Under the pieces are notes generated by a model that had not been told where the DNA came from, ran no database searches, and saw only the letters and a list, made by a program, of their open reading frames with translations. Of a DNA stretch of 49,746 bases, positions 7,464 through 16,671 are shown piece by piece. A program made the position numbers and the translations under genes. This DNA comes from Gammaproteobacteria bacterium 42_54_T18 (GTDB taxonomy: Bacteria; Pseudomonadota; Gammaproteobacteria; Pseudomonadales; Ketobacteraceae), in NCBI GenBank assembly GCA_002163245.1, contig MAAL01000148.1:1-49746 (forward strand). Reading direction: 5' to 3'. The number at the start of each line of letters is the position of its first letter. Position 1 is the stretch's first letter.

Positions 7464-8050
7464 CTTTTATTTTTATCGTGATCGTGATCGTGCAAATGAA
7501 CTCGGTGTCGAGACAACCCTAGGCCAATAATACCCAGTGCAAATAGAGCAAGAGTAGATGACTCAGGAACAATAGATATATTGCTTACACCACCGCTGAA
7601 TGCAAACCGGTGATCATCATAATCTTTGTCTCCACCGTTAAAAAGATCTTCAAAGCCGACGTGATAAACATTACCGCCCATATCATCGACAGCTGCATGC
7701 ATAAGGCCATCAGGGTTTCGCGAACCATCACCCATATAATAAGTGTAATCAGTGTTTTGGACGTAAATACCAAAGATTAACTCTTGGCCGTGAGTGTATC
7801 CGGCGGTGGAAGGGTCGAATACGGTAATTAAACCAACGTCATGGTTGGTACCAAATGATGCTACTGAGGTTGTTGGGCCGAATAGGTAAAGTGACAACGT
7901 GCTGGTGTAGGATGCACTGGGTACTAACACTTCCACGGAAATATCCCCACCCGTGTAATACAGTGAGTCACCTAAAACAGGAATTGCTTGTGAGTTGGAA
8001 TGATACAATGCTGCGATTAAGATCAGCGCACCTAGGATACTGCCTTTCAT
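7448..8050 (-). CDS. PEP-CTERM sorting-domain protein with DUF4114-like domain and His/Asp tail
   Basis: A 200-residue exported protein. Residues 1-22 form a signal peptide. Residues ~88-152 resemble the DUF4114 domain (ELIFGIYVQNT, and the acidic GGDKDYDDHRFAF near its end). VPESSTLALF at 161-170, a hydrophobic helix and RHR at 181-183 are the PEP-CTERM sorting signal recognised by exosortase, with Ser instead of the second Pro. Normally the protein ends soon after the arginines. Here 17 residues follow, including HLHDHDHD, encoded partly by three tandem ATCGTG units (7475-7492). The gene end overlaps the MocR gene by 16 bases. No exosortase gene is in the window. Confidence 0.85.
   Translation of the reverse strand: MKGSILGALILIAALYHSNSQAIPVLGDSLYYTGGDISVEVLVPSASYTSTLSLYLFGPTTSVASFGTNHDVGLITVFDPSTAGYTHGQELIFGIYVQNTDYTYYMGDGSRNPDGLMHAAVDDMGGNVYHVGFEDLFNGGDKDYDDHRFAFSGGVSNISIVPESSTLALFALGIIGLGLSRHRVHLHDHDHDKNKSHNLN
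7475..7492. repeat. Three tandem ATCGTG units in the PEP-CTERM gene
   Basis: Three exact 6-base copies lie in the 3' part of the PEP-CTERM gene and encode its alternating Asp-His residues. Short in-frame units of this type can expand or contract by slippage without breaking the frame. Confidence 0.6.
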
Positions 8051-8150
8051 TTACTGCCCCTTGTCCTATTACACAACTACTAGTGGTATGTTTCCACTGT
8101 GTGTTTAAGGTATAGGCAAGGTTGGTGCCAGCATTAAAAACAGCTTCAGA

Positions 8151-8197
8151 TACAAACCGTTACAAAAGCGATGCTCTGTGCTTTGTAACGGTTTGTA
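8151..8197. repeat. Perfect 16-bp inverted repeat
   Basis: TACAAACCGTTACAAA at 8151-8166 is mirrored exactly by 8182-8197, with a 15-base loop. It lies between the start of the PEP-CTERM gene (8050) and the end of ygiQ (8219), both on the minus strand. It may terminate ygiQ, although no strong T run follows directly on that strand; a regulatory site for the PEP-CTERM gene is the alternative. Confidence 0.5.
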
Positions 8198-8218
8198 AAG
8201 ATGGTCGACAAAGGCTGG

Positions 8219-10438
8219 TTAGGGGCGGCGTTTGGCAGGTGAGCGGCTGTTTAAAGACGTTTTTTTGTGAGTACTTTTTTGAGTGTTTTTATGGCCCTGA
8301 GTTTGGTTCTTACTGCTGATTGATTTTTTACTCTGGCCCTTGCTCTGCCCCTTTGGGGTAGCAGTTGAACGTCGTTTGTTCTGTGGGGTTTCCTCTCCGA
8401 CAAGCTGATTTGGCCCGTTGCCGATAAGCTCTTTTCGGCCAAGCTTTAGTAAAATATCACGTACCATATTTGCGCTATCAGGATCGTGATAACGCAGTAA
8501 CGCTTTGTGTGCTTGGCGTTGAGGAGCTGATTTTGGAATGGTGATTTTTTTCGATTTATAGGTCAGTTTATGCAGCGGATCCCGTTCTGAATAATACATT
8601 GCGGTAGCTAATGACATAGGGGAAGGGTAGAAGGTTTGTACTTGATCGACTTTTAGATCATTTCGCTTTAACCATAGTGCTAGGTTCACCATATCTTCAT
8701 CTTCGCAGCCTGGGTGTGCAGCGATAAAGTACGGTATAAGGTATTGTTTTTTGCCTGCTTTTTTAGAAAATTGATCAAACATACGCTTAAATTCATCGTA
8801 TGCCCCCATGCCGGGTTTCATCATTTTGTTTAGCACACCTTCCTCGGTATGTTCCGGTGCAATCTTTAAATACCCTCCTACATGATGAGTGACGAGTTCT
8901 TTTACATACTCAGGATCTTTTACTGCTAAGTCATAACGTAACCCAGAGGCGACGGCGACATTCTTGATGCCTTCTATCTTACGAACTTTTCGATATAACG
9001 AGGTTGTTTGAGAATGATCCGTAATAAGGTTTTCACAAATTGTAGGGTAAACGCAGGAAAGTTTACGGCAGTGAGATTGAATCGTATCGTCTTTACAGTT
9101 TAGGTGATACATATTGGCCGTGGGGCCACCCAAATCTGAAATAGTTCCAGTGAAGCCTGGGGTTTTGTCACGTATCGCTTCAACTTCTCGTAATACCGAT
9201 TCTTGTGAGCGGCTTTGAATAACGCGCCCTTCGTGTTCTGTGATTGAGCAAAATGTACAGCCTCCAAAACATCCACGCATGATATTGATGGAAAAACGAA
9301 TCATATCAAAGGCAGGTATTTTGGCATTTTTGTATTTTGGGTGAGGGCGACGTTGATAGTCAAAATCAAAGACACCATCAATCTCATCTGTTTCTAGTGG
9401 GATTGGTGGTGGGTTTACCCAAATTTCTTTTGTGCCGTGTTTTTGTATGAGTGTTCGAGCATTGTTGGGGTTGGATTCTAGATGTAAAACCCGAGAAGCG
9501 TGAGCATACAAAATAGGGTCTTTGCTAACTTTTTCAAATGACGGCAAGCGGATGTATGTGGTGGCCGGATCTAGTTTTTCTCTACCTTGTAAAGGCATGG
9601 GAATAATTCTAAGCGGTTTCGGGCTATCGTCATCATCTGCTTTATTTTTCTTGTCGCATTGAGCGCTATCAGCGCTGTTGGTCATGTCGTAAGGGTTGGG
9701 GAATTGATCGATGTTTCCTGGCCAATCAATACGAGTGGAATCAACCTCAACCCAGCCTGATGGTGGCGCATCACGAAGAATGGTGGTGCCGCGAATATTT
9801 GTCAGGTCTTTAATGTTTTTGCCAATGGACATCTCGTTGGCAAGTTCTGCAATGGCTCTTTCCGCATTACCGTACAGCAATATGTCAGCGCCAGAATCAA
9901 TTAATACGGAGCGTCGAACTTGATCACTCCAATAATCGTACTGTGCGATTCGACGAAGGCTGGCCTCGATGCCTCCAATGACAACGGGGGTGTTTTTGTA
10001 AGCTTCACGACAGCGTTGGCTATACACAATGACGGCTCGATCTGGGCGCTTTCCACCCTCGCCATGTGGAGTGTAGTAATCGTCGTGACGCATGCGTAAA
10101 TCCGCCGTATAACGATTGATCATGGAGTCCATATTGCCTGCGCTAATACCGAAAAATAAATTAGGCTCACCCAGTGCCATAAAATCGCTCGTGTCTCGCC
10201 AGTTAGGCTGATCAATAATGCCGACGCGAAACCCTTGTGATTCTAAAAAACGACCCATCACGGCCATACCAAAACTTGGGTGATCCACGTATGCATCACC
10301 GGTGACAATAATGATGTCACAGCTGTCCCAGCCTATTTCATCCATTTCTTTCCGGGATGTCGGGAGGAAGCTCGAAGTGCCGTAGCATTCTGCCCAATAC
10401 TTTGGGTAGGAAAATAATTTTGGTGCAGTGATTTTCAT
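8219..10438 (-). CDS. ygiQ: YgiQ-family radical SAM protein
   Basis: A 739-residue match to the YgiQ family (UPF0313). The N-terminus matches E. coli YgiQ closely ([20 protein letters not shown]). The radical SAM cluster motif is Cys390-x3-Cys394-x2-Cys397 in [18 protein letters not shown] [4Fe-4S] cluster and S-adenosylmethionine are expected; the reaction is not established for the family. The last ~65 residues are a low-complexity Lys/Ser/Thr/Gln tail that is common and variable among relatives. A stretch at ~255-275 rich in Asp and Lys also looks like a variable insert. Stand-alone gene with 353 bases upstream containing a periodic repeat. Confidence 0.95.
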   Translation of the reverse strand: MKITAPKLFSYPKYWAECYGTSSFLPTSRKEMDEIGWDSCDIIIVTGDAYVDHPSFGMAVMGRFLESQGFRVGIIDQPNWRDTSDFMALGEPNLFFGISAGNMDSMINRYTADLRMRHDDYYTPHGEGGKRPDRAVIVYSQRCREAYKNTPVVIGGIEASLRRIAQYDYWSDQVRRSVLIDSGADILLYGNAERAIAELANEMSIGKNIKDLTNIRGTTILRDAPPSGWVEVDSTRIDWPGNIDQFPNPYDMTNSADSAQCDKKNKADDDDSPKPLRIIPMPLQGREKLDPATTYIRLPSFEKVSKDPILYAHASRVLHLESNPNNARTLIQKHGTKEIWVNPPPIPLETDEIDGVFDFDYQRRPHPKYKNAKIPAFDMIRFSINIMRGCFGGCTFCSITEHEGRVIQSRSQESVLREVEAIRDKTPGFTGTISDLGGPTANMYHLNCKDDTIQSHCRKLSCVYPTICENLITDHSQTTSLYRKVRKIEGIKNVAVASGLRYDLAVKDPEYVKELVTHHVGGYLKIAPEHTEEGVLNKMMKPGMGAYDEFKRMFDQFSKKAGKKQYLIPYFIAAHPGCEDEDMVNLALWLKRNDLKVDQVQTFYPSPMSLATAMYYSERDPLHKLTYKSKKITIPKSAPQRQAHKALLRYHDPDSANMVRDILLKLGRKELIGNGPNQLVGEETPQNKRRSTATPKGQSKGQSKKSISSKNQTQGHKNTQKSTHKKTSLNSRSPAKRRP

Positions 10439-10791
10439 AAAAAGCTGTTCGTGAGGACAGTTGAACGTCGTTGTGATGATCGTTAATGACGGCAGTTATC
10501 GTAACAGTAGAGCGTAGCGACAACAGGGCACTAAATGGATGACTAAATAGTTTTCTAAATCGGTTGCTAAATAGAGTGCTAAGTGAGCTATTTTCTCAGA
10601 TTTAGACGAGGGGGACTAGTGTTTTATCTCCCTGGAATAGGTGTGGGATAAAACTTGATTGGAATCTATCCAATATGCTTTTTTGTGTTCTAAATCAGCT
10701 GTTAATTAAGGCAAAACAGTGACTTAGCACGCAAATTCATTACAATGATGATCCCTTTCGATGTTGATCAGCTGTTGTTAATGGAGTGAGC
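10439..10791. other. Divergent intergenic region between ygiQ and a TonB receptor gene
   Basis: 353 bases without a gene. It must hold both promoters. It contains the 12-base-period array at 10531-10590, an AT-rich stretch near 10640-10720, and a possible -10 TACAAT at about 10741-10746 for the receptor gene. I saw no B12 box or other riboswitch signature. Confidence 0.5.
10531..10590. repeat. Five-copy 12-bp-period array with core CTAAAT
   Basis: CTAAAT starts at 10531, 10543, 10555 and 10567, and CTAAGT at 10579, all exactly 12 bases apart. The six bases between the cores vary. The plus strand has stops in all relevant frames, so this is not a coding repeat in that direction. It lies about 100 bases upstream of the ygiQ start and about 200 upstream of the receptor start, as a regulator-binding array might. 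Confidence 0.6.
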
Positions 10792-12810
10792 ATGATTTTG
10801 CTTCCTGGCGTTTCAAACCCTATGTTGCGAATTACAGCAATTATCCTTACTGGTTTTCTCAGTTCGGTGAGCATTACTCAAGCTTCGGGTTCTGATGCGT
10901 TGTATCAAATGGACTTAGAGCAGTTGATGGATTTGCCTGTCACTTCTGTGAACAAACGACCTTCCTCTCTGGCGGAATCCGCTGCGGCGGTATATGTCAT
11001 TACTAACGAAGATATTCGCCGCTCTGGTGAGGTATCACTACCTGACGTATTGGCTCTGGCTCCAGGTGTTGATGTCATAAAAACCAATGCTTCTACATGG
11101 GGGGTTGGTATTAGGGGCTTTAATGGTCAGTATTCCAATAAATTGCTTGTGCTAGTGGATGGCCGAAGCATCTATAGCGTGTTGGGCGGTTCAGTATTTT
11201 GGGATATCGCCATGCCGCTTTTAGATGATATTGAACGAATTGAAGTTATTCGTGGTCCCGGTGCGAGTTTGTGGGGCTCTAATGCCGTCAATGGTGTGAT
11301 TAGTATTATTACTAAATCAGCCGTCAAAACTCAGGGACAGCATGTTGTGTTGGGCGTGGGAAGTGAAGATAAATCCTATAGCCGTATGAGATCAGGTGGC
11401 ACTATAAGTCGAGGGCAGGGGAGCGATATCCATTATCGTTTGTACGGACAAACACTTGATCGTGATAGTAGTGTTGATGATGAGACGGGTCAAAATGCTG
11501 ATGATGCCTATAAAGCGATGCAGCTGGGTGTTCGATTGGATTGGGCTGTGGGGCCGCAGGGGAATATGTCTGTGCAAAGTGAATGGTATCACTTGGATAA
11601 ACATTACAACCCATTGATTGATGAGTTAATCGCAGACGGTGCACCTGATGGTGATTTTGAAGAGCATATTTATGGCGGTCATGTGATGGCTCATTGGACA
11701 CAAAAGTTTGATAACGATCAGCAGTACGATGTTCAGTTTTCTATTGATGAAATGAACCGAGATGAAAGTTTATTTGAAGTAACAGTGTTAAATGTAGATG
11801 TGGATTTTCAACATAGTTTAGCAATAACCAAAGCGCAGCAGCTTACCTGGGGTGTGAGTTATCGATACACCATGGATGAGTTTCGTGGGCGTTATTTTGT
11901 GTCGATTGATGATGACGCTAAAGACTATGATCGAACCACTGCATTTGTTCAGGATGAAGTTTCTTTAGCAGATGATTGGGCTGTAGTGTTAGGTGTTAAA
12001 TTGGAAGAAACAGAGTTTGCATCGTTCGATACGCAGCCTACGTTACGAGTTATCTGGACGCCTTCGTCCGATTTTACTGTTTGGACAGCCGTTTCAAAGG
12101 CGAATAGAACGCCGAATCGAGTTGGTAAAGGGGTCGTGTTGGAGTTTGGTAGTGATGATCAAAGGCCTTCGCTAAATCGTTTTGTTAAGGGTAGTAAAGA
12201 TTTTGTATCTGAAACATTGTATGCCTATGAGTTAGGTGTTCGGTCTCAGGTTACTTCAAATGTATTTGTAGACTTTAGTGGGTTCTATTTCGAGTATAAG
12301 GATTTACGTACCTTTGATTTAAACTTCTTTGATCCAGAGCTTGGTGGTTCGGTATTCACTTATGACAACGATGCTTCGGGTTACTCATCAGGTGGTGAAG
12401 CTGTTGTTGAGTGGAAGGTGCTGCGAAATTTATCGATAAATGTTCAATACAGCTATATCGATGTGAGTGTTTCCCCTGATTCTGATGTGCTTGGAGGGGC
12501 TGGAGTCATCGTTTTCGAAGAACAAGAAGTCAATAACATTGCCGCATTACGTTGTGAATATACCTTTGATGGCGGTGTCGAGTTTGATGTTGGTGTTAAC
12601 TATCGAGACGGTATGGATTTGGATAACATAAAGTCGCAGACTGATTTTGATATGCGTCTTGCGTGGCGTTATTCACAGCAGCTTGCATTCTCTTTGATTG
12701 GGAAAAATATCGGTGGTAGTAAACGTGTAGAATTTACCGATACGTTGCTGGCACCAAGGCATAGCCAGATTGAACCAAGTGCTACGCTGCAAGTGGATAT
12801 GCACTTTTAG
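10792..12810 (+). CDS. TonB-dependent outer-membrane receptor
   Basis: A 672-residue TonB-dependent receptor. A signal peptide ends near QAS (about residue 34). A plug domain follows (SVNKRPSSLAESAAAVYVIT, IRGFNGQYSNKLLVLVDGR, RIEVIRGPGASLWGSNAVNG), then a beta-barrel ending in a terminal Phe. The DLEQLMDLPVTSV segment is common in receptors annotated as cobalamin- or iron-complex-type, but the substrate cannot be read from sequence. ATG 10792 has GGAG five bases upstream; an in-frame GTG two codons earlier is less likely. It is a single gene closed by a strong terminator. Confidence 0.92.
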   Translation: MILLPGVSNPMLRITAIILTGFLSSVSITQASGSDALYQMDLEQLMDLPVTSVNKRPSSLAESAAAVYVITNEDIRRSGEVSLPDVLALAPGVDVIKTNASTWGVGIRGFNGQYSNKLLVLVDGRSIYSVLGGSVFWDIAMPLLDDIERIEVIRGPGASLWGSNAVNGVISIITKSAVKTQGQHVVLGVGSEDKSYSRMRSGGTISRGQGSDIHYRLYGQTLDRDSSVDDETGQNADDAYKAMQLGVRLDWAVGPQGNMSVQSEWYHLDKHYNPLIDELIADGAPDGDFEEHIYGGHVMAHWTQKFDNDQQYDVQFSIDEMNRDESLFEVTVLNVDVDFQHSLAITKAQQLTWGVSYRYTMDEFRGRYFVSIDDDAKDYDRTTAFVQDEVSLADDWAVVLGVKLEETEFASFDTQPTLRVIWTPSSDFTVWTAVSKANRTPNRVGKGVVLEFGSDDQRPSLNRFVKGSKDFVSETLYAYELGVRSQVTSNVFVDFSGFYFEYKDLRTFDLNFFDPELGGSVFTYDNDASGYSSGGEAVVEWKVLRNLSINVQYSYIDVSVSPDSDVLGGAGVIVFEEQEVNNIAALRCEYTFDGGVEFDVGVNYRDGMDLDNIKSQTDFDMRLAWRYSQQLAFSLIGKNIGGSKRVEFTDTLLAPRHSQIEPSATLQVDMHF

Positions 12811-12820
12811 TCTTTTCGAT

Positions 12821-12877
12821 CCCACAAAAAAGCCCGGACTCAATATAGAAATGATTGAGTCCGGGCTTTTTTGTGGG
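12821..12877. terminator. Strong bidirectional terminator
   Basis: A perfect 24-bp stem (12821-12844 with 12854-12877) and a 9-base loop. The GC-rich centre is flanked by six A on one side and six T on the other, so it works both ways. It separates the TonB receptor gene from the convergent acyl-CoA-binding protein gene. Confidence 0.92.
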
Positions 12878-12912
12878 TGTTGATTGGTTAGTTCTATGCT
12901 AATTGAAACGTA

Positions 12913-13185
12913 CTATGCGTTCTTTTTTAACGCTTCAATTTTATCAATATAAGATTGCATGGCTTGATCGTTGCTTTGGCCTTTTAGCTTTGCCCAGGCA
13001 TCATATTTTGCACGAGCGATAAAGTTAGTCATTCCAGGGCGCTTGCCTTGGACATCACCAGAGCTGCCTTGTTTAAATAATCCATACATCTCAAGTTTTA
13101 AGTCGTTTGATGGCTTAAAAGAATCACCTTCAACGGTTTGAACATAGTTAACAGCGGCTTCAAATTGGCTTTTTAAATCAGACAT
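12913..13185 (-). CDS. Acyl-CoA-binding protein
   Basis: A complete 90-residue ACBP. The family pattern is intact: LEMYGLFKQGSSGD, RPGMTNF, AKYDAWAKLKGQS and AMQSYIDKIEAL. It binds and buffers long-chain acyl-CoA esters in the cytosol. ACBP is mainly eukaryotic, though it is known in some bacteria, including marine lipid-degrading gammaproteobacteria. The start has a GGAAAT ribosome-binding region upstream. Single gene, convergent with the TonB receptor gene. Confidence 0.93.
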   Translation of the reverse strand: MSDLKSQFEAAVNYVQTVEGDSFKPSNDLKLEMYGLFKQGSSGDVQGKRPGMTNFIARAKYDAWAKLKGQSNDQAMQSYIDKIEALKKNA

Positions 13186-13438
13186 GATATTTCCTGTAAT
13201 CAGTTGTTGGCTATTGCTCGTGTAGGCATCCTACGACGTTGACTGCATTCTAGCAAATCCATAGATCATGGAAAATGACCCTTTTGACGTGAATGTTGGC
13301 TGAAATGATCATTGGCGCTATCCTGCTAAAATGAAAAACTAACAGGTCATCGTGATAATGCATAATAATGCAGTCACAACGACATGATTGTAGCGATATA
13401 GTCACAACAACCTAGCCATAACAATATGGAGATCGGGA

Positions 13439-14581
13439 ATGGAATTTACGTTTAGCACAACACAACAGGTTATCTGTGAGGCGGGTGCCTGTGTCCGACT
13501 TGGCCAAATCTGCCAAGATTTAGGAATTTCACATCTTCTAATCGTAACAGACCCCGGTATTGTACAGCTTGGGTTGCTTGATGCGGCTTTATCTAGCTTG
13601 GATGCTCAGAAAATGCCTTATAGCATCTACTCCGATGTGATTGCCGATCCACCAGAATCTAAAATAGAAGAAGCCTTAGCGCTTGCTAATGAGAAAGTTA
13701 TTGATGGGGTGATGGGCTTTGGGGGTGGTAGCTCCATGGATGTAGCAAAGCTGGTGGCGCTGTTGGTGAACTCCGAACAAACATTGTCGGATGTCTATGG
13801 TGTGGGAAATGCGAAAGGTAAGCGCCTGCCCCTTGTGCAAGTACCCACAACGGCGGGTACAGGTTCAGAGGTGACTCCTGTGGCCATCGTGACAACCGGA
13901 GAGACGACCAAACAAGGTGTTGTATCTCCTATTTTATTACCAGATATAGCATTGTTAGATGCAAACCTTACGTTGGGATTACCTGCCCCAGTAACTGCTG
14001 CAACCGGTATTGATGCAATGGTTCATGCAATAGAGGCCTATACCAGTAAAAATAAGAAAAACCCTTATTCCGATATGTTGGCAAAGGAAGCGTTAAGTCG
14101 TCTATCTAAGCACATTGTTACGGCGACCCTAGATGGCGGCAATGTGCTGGCGCGCTCAGAGATGCTGTATGGTGCGATGTTGGCGGGCCAAGCATTTGCG
14201 AATGCGCCGGTGGCGGCAGTGCATGCGTTGGCTTACCCCTTAGGCGGTCATTTTCATATATCCCATGGTTTGAGCAATTCGTTAGTGTTACCGCATGTAT
14301 TACGTTTTAATTTTGAAAGTGCATCGGAGTTGTATGATGAGCTAGCTGTTGTTTTACAATCATCTTGTGAGAGTATCGCCGGTTCAGAAGGTTTAATTGA
14401 TGCGATGGATACATTGATTAAACAGGTGAACTTACCTACTCAATTACGTGAATTTGGTGTGAAAGAAGAACAGTTGCCAATGTTAGCGAAAGACGCCATG
14501 TTGCAAGAACGTTTGCTGATGAATAATCCTAAAGAAATGACCTATGACGATGCACTGGCAATTTATCAAGCAGCCTTTTGA
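13439..14581 (+). CDS. Iron-containing alcohol dehydrogenase
   Basis: A 380-residue group III (iron-dependent) alcohol dehydrogenase. The NAD(P)-binding motif GGGSSMDVAK lies at 95-104. Candidate metal ligands Asp192, His196, His262 and His276 are all present (IDAMVHAIEAYTS and HALAYPLGGHFHISHG). Preferred substrate is not predictable; short or medium aliphatic alcohols and lactaldehyde are common in the family. ATG 13439 follows GGAGATCGGGA. It is 39 bases upstream of the thioesterase gene on the same strand, so the two are probably cotranscribed. Upstream, AGTCACAAC is repeated at 13372 and 13400. Confidence 0.93.
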   Translation: MEFTFSTTQQVICEAGACVRLGQICQDLGISHLLIVTDPGIVQLGLLDAALSSLDAQKMPYSIYSDVIADPPESKIEEALALANEKVIDGVMGFGGGSSMDVAKLVALLVNSEQTLSDVYGVGNAKGKRLPLVQVPTTAGTGSEVTPVAIVTTGETTKQGVVSPILLPDIALLDANLTLGLPAPVTAATGIDAMVHAIEAYTSKNKKNPYSDMLAKEALSRLSKHIVTATLDGGNVLARSEMLYGAMLAGQAFANAPVAAVHALAYPLGGHFHISHGLSNSLVLPHVLRFNFESASELYDELAVVLQSSCESIAGSEGLIDAMDTLIKQVNLPTQLREFGVKEEQLPMLAKDAMLQERLLMNNPKEMTYDDALAIYQAAF

Positions 14582-14620
14582 TGTAATGGGTTTAAAGAAA
14601 ATACTAAAAGAAGATAAACG

Positions 14621-15073
14621 ATGAAAGCAGAAAAGAAAATAAGTCAACGTACAGATTATGGGTACCATATGCCCATTAACACCCGCTGGAGTGATAACGA
14701 TATATACGGCCATGTGAATAATGTGATGTATTATTCTTATTTTGACAGCGTTGCTAACACCTATCTTATTCAAGAAGGTGGTTTGGATATTCATGGTGGA
14801 AACATCGTGGGCTATGTCGTTAATTCCGGCTGTAACTACTTTTCGCCTGTTGCCTTCCCAGAGGTTCTTTCGGGAGGTTTACGTGTGAATAAACTAGGTA
14901 ACTCATCGGTAGAATACGGGGTGGCCATTTTTAAAGACGGTTCTGATAATGCGGTTGCAGAGGGGCATTTTGTGCACGTATTTGTTGATAGAGAAACGGA
15001 TCGTTCTGTTGCGATTCCCAAGCAGCTTAGAGGAGCTCTTGAAAAGCTGTTAGTGGCTGAGGATAAGGACTGA
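14621..15073 (+). CDS. Acyl-CoA thioesterase, 4-hydroxybenzoyl-CoA thioesterase (hotdog) family
   Basis: A 150-residue hotdog-fold protein. The active-site loop RWSDNDIYGHVNN (22-34) carries the Asp pair of 4HBT-type enzymes; Asp27 is in the catalytic position. It would hydrolyse an acyl-CoA to free acid and CoA. It follows the iron alcohol dehydrogenase gene closely and its stop codon overlaps the start of the next gene by one base, indicating translational coupling. Confidence 0.88.
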   Translation: MKAEKKISQRTDYGYHMPINTRWSDNDIYGHVNNVMYYSYFDSVANTYLIQEGGLDIHGGNIVGYVVNSGCNYFSPVAFPEVLSGGLRVNKLGNSSVEYGVAIFKDGSDNAVAEGHFVHVFVDRETDRSVAIPKQLRGALEKLLVAEDKD

Positions 15074-15498
15074 TGGGTGGGGCTCTAAAGACGTTAAAAT
15101 ATACCGCTGGGCATTTAGTTTTTGTGTATAACGCCGATAGCGGCATGCTTAATCTAATGAAGGACATTGCACATAAACTACTGTCTCCCGCGACGTACCC
15201 TTGTAGCTTATGTGACTTAACCTATTCAGCGTTCGGTGAAAGAAGATCGTGGATACGTTTTCGAAAGGCCTTGCCTGTATCTCAACAGTATTTGCATATT
15301 GATGAATTTGTATCGCAGTACAGCGGTGTTACAAGTGCAGCTCAACTAGACACTATTCAGTATCCAGTGATTTTCAGATTGCGTGATAATGTAGAGTCAG
15401 AAGATAATGCGCTGGAGCTTGTTGCAACAAAGCAACAGATAGATGCTTGTGAATCGCAAAATGCGCTTAAATCGCTGGTTCGTTCGCTATTGGTGTAG
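15073..15498 (+). CDS. Conserved hypothetical protein with CxxC motif
   Basis: A 141-residue cytosolic-looking protein. I know of similar bacterial proteins with a segment resembling YNADSGMLN and a YPCSLCDLT pair (Cys44, Cys47), but not a function. The CxxC could bind metal or be redox-active. The ATG overlaps the thioesterase stop (TGATG), so it is the third gene of that operon. Its 3' end overlaps the predicted convergent 85-residue frame by 32 bases. Confidence 0.75.
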   Translation: MGGALKTLKYTAGHLVFVYNADSGMLNLMKDIAHKLLSPATYPCSLCDLTYSAFGERRSWIRFRKALPVSQQYLHIDEFVSQYSGVTSAAQLDTIQYPVIFRLRDNVESEDNALELVATKQQIDACESQNALKSLVRSLLV

Positions 15499-15724
15499 GG
15501 GGCGATTTGGTTGTTGTTAATGTTTCTGAAGGGTGTTGATAGAGCTCTTCAACGGCATAGGGTGAAGCACCTTGAAACGACGCTCTCCCTTGAGTGACAG
15601 TGTAACTTTTCAGCTTTTCACTAATGGAGTCTACCGTTGCTGGTTCAGTGGCGGTAACCTGTGATTCCGCACTAGGTTCTTTATTGCTTCTGTTTTTAAA
15701 CCAGCGGTGTTTAAGCAAGCGCAT
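15467..15724 (-). CDS. Hypothetical protein, 85 residues
   Basis: A weakly supported frame. It starts with a basic segment (MRLLKHRWFKNRSNK) and is otherwise Ser/Thr/Glu/Pro-rich, so probably disordered. There is no signal peptide and only a poor GGA-type ribosome-binding site. It overlaps the end of the conserved CxxC gene on the other strand by 32 bases. No family is recognised. It fills an otherwise empty 420-base gap, which is the main reason to list it. Confidence 0.4.
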   Translation of the reverse strand: MRLLKHRWFKNRSNKEPSAESQVTATEPATVDSISEKLKSYTVTQGRASFQGASPYAVEELYQHPSETLTTTKSPPTPIANEPAI

Positions 15725-15918
15725 GTAATGATATTTCCGTTGGTTTTGAATGGCGTGATTCTTAGGCGATAATGTTATAAGTCTAACTTATGCGTCTATT
15801 AGCTTCCACTTCTTCTACGCTTTAATTGAAGGGATTTTACATTCTGTTAATACCATCACTTTGTTAAAGTGTAGGTATTAGATAAACCACTATGAAGCTA
15901 AATTACTTAGGGTGATTT

Positions 15919-16509
15919 TTGCATAATCCACTACTTGCCCCAGCAGCATTTTTACTACAACTACACCCTCAAGGTTTGTCAGAATTTGAGTTCATCAAAC
16001 TATTGCAGGAGCGTTGTGATTTTATTCCTGAGGCCTTCTCAGGTGATGTGCTGTCGTTGTTTCGTACGCATTTTTTGCTATTTAATGCTCTGTATCAGTT
16101 GCAGATATCGTGGATTAATGAAGGTTTAGGGTACGTGAACGTAGATGTAATGGGTATTCAATATATACCTAGTAGCTCACACACAGCGTCCCAGGTTACG
16201 TTGCTTATGGCAGGGCAAAGTGAGGCGCTACGAGACTATTATCTTGATATGGATAATTTGACGGAGATGGAGCGTGGGGATGTAGAGACGTTGCTTAGCG
16301 GTTTTTGGGCGAAATACGTAGCCAGTGATATGCGCGTGAGTGCGCTTGCGGTTTTGGGGTTGCAGGATCCTGTGACAATGTCAGACATAAAACTGGCGTA
16401 TCGTCGAAAAGCAATGTTGTTACACCCAGATAGGGGAGGGGATGGTGCAGCGTTACAAGACGTGAATGCTGCAATGGAACAGCTGAAAACCTATTATTTT
16501 GATAAATAA
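15919..16509 (+). CDS. J-domain protein (DnaJ-related family)
   Basis: A 196-residue protein. Residues 1-125 match the DnaJ-related N-terminal region seen in gammaproteobacterial proteins. Residues 140-196 form a C-terminal J domain (MSDIKLAYRRKAMLLHPDRGG) with the HPD tripeptide at 169-171, which stimulates a DnaK-type ATPase. The start is taken as TTG 15919 because it is preceded by TTAGGGTGA and begins a normal family N-terminus (HNPLLAPAAFLL); no in-frame ATG exists near it. Single gene. Confidence 0.85.
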   Translation: MHNPLLAPAAFLLQLHPQGLSEFEFIKLLQERCDFIPEAFSGDVLSLFRTHFLLFNALYQLQISWINEGLGYVNVDVMGIQYIPSSSHTASQVTLLMAGQSEALRDYYLDMDNLTEMERGDVETLLSGFWAKYVASDMRVSALAVLGLQDPVTMSDIKLAYRRKAMLLHPDRGGDGAALQDVNAAMEQLKTYYFDK

Positions 16510-16671
16510 GCAGGGTGTAGAAGTACCTTAGGTCGAAGGAGTGGTTTTTGTCTAAACGAAAGGTACGCCGGTACCAAAGATGCCTTTCAGCCTATTGTTT
16601 TCGGTGGTAAATCGATTTATAGATACTATTCTTATAGTTATCGTTGCTGATAGGGGTAAGCAATCCTTACG

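Noticed and set aside
10439-10791. Cobalamin riboswitch upstream of the TonB receptor
   Set aside because: No B12 box or typical paired elements were seen in the 353-base leader region.
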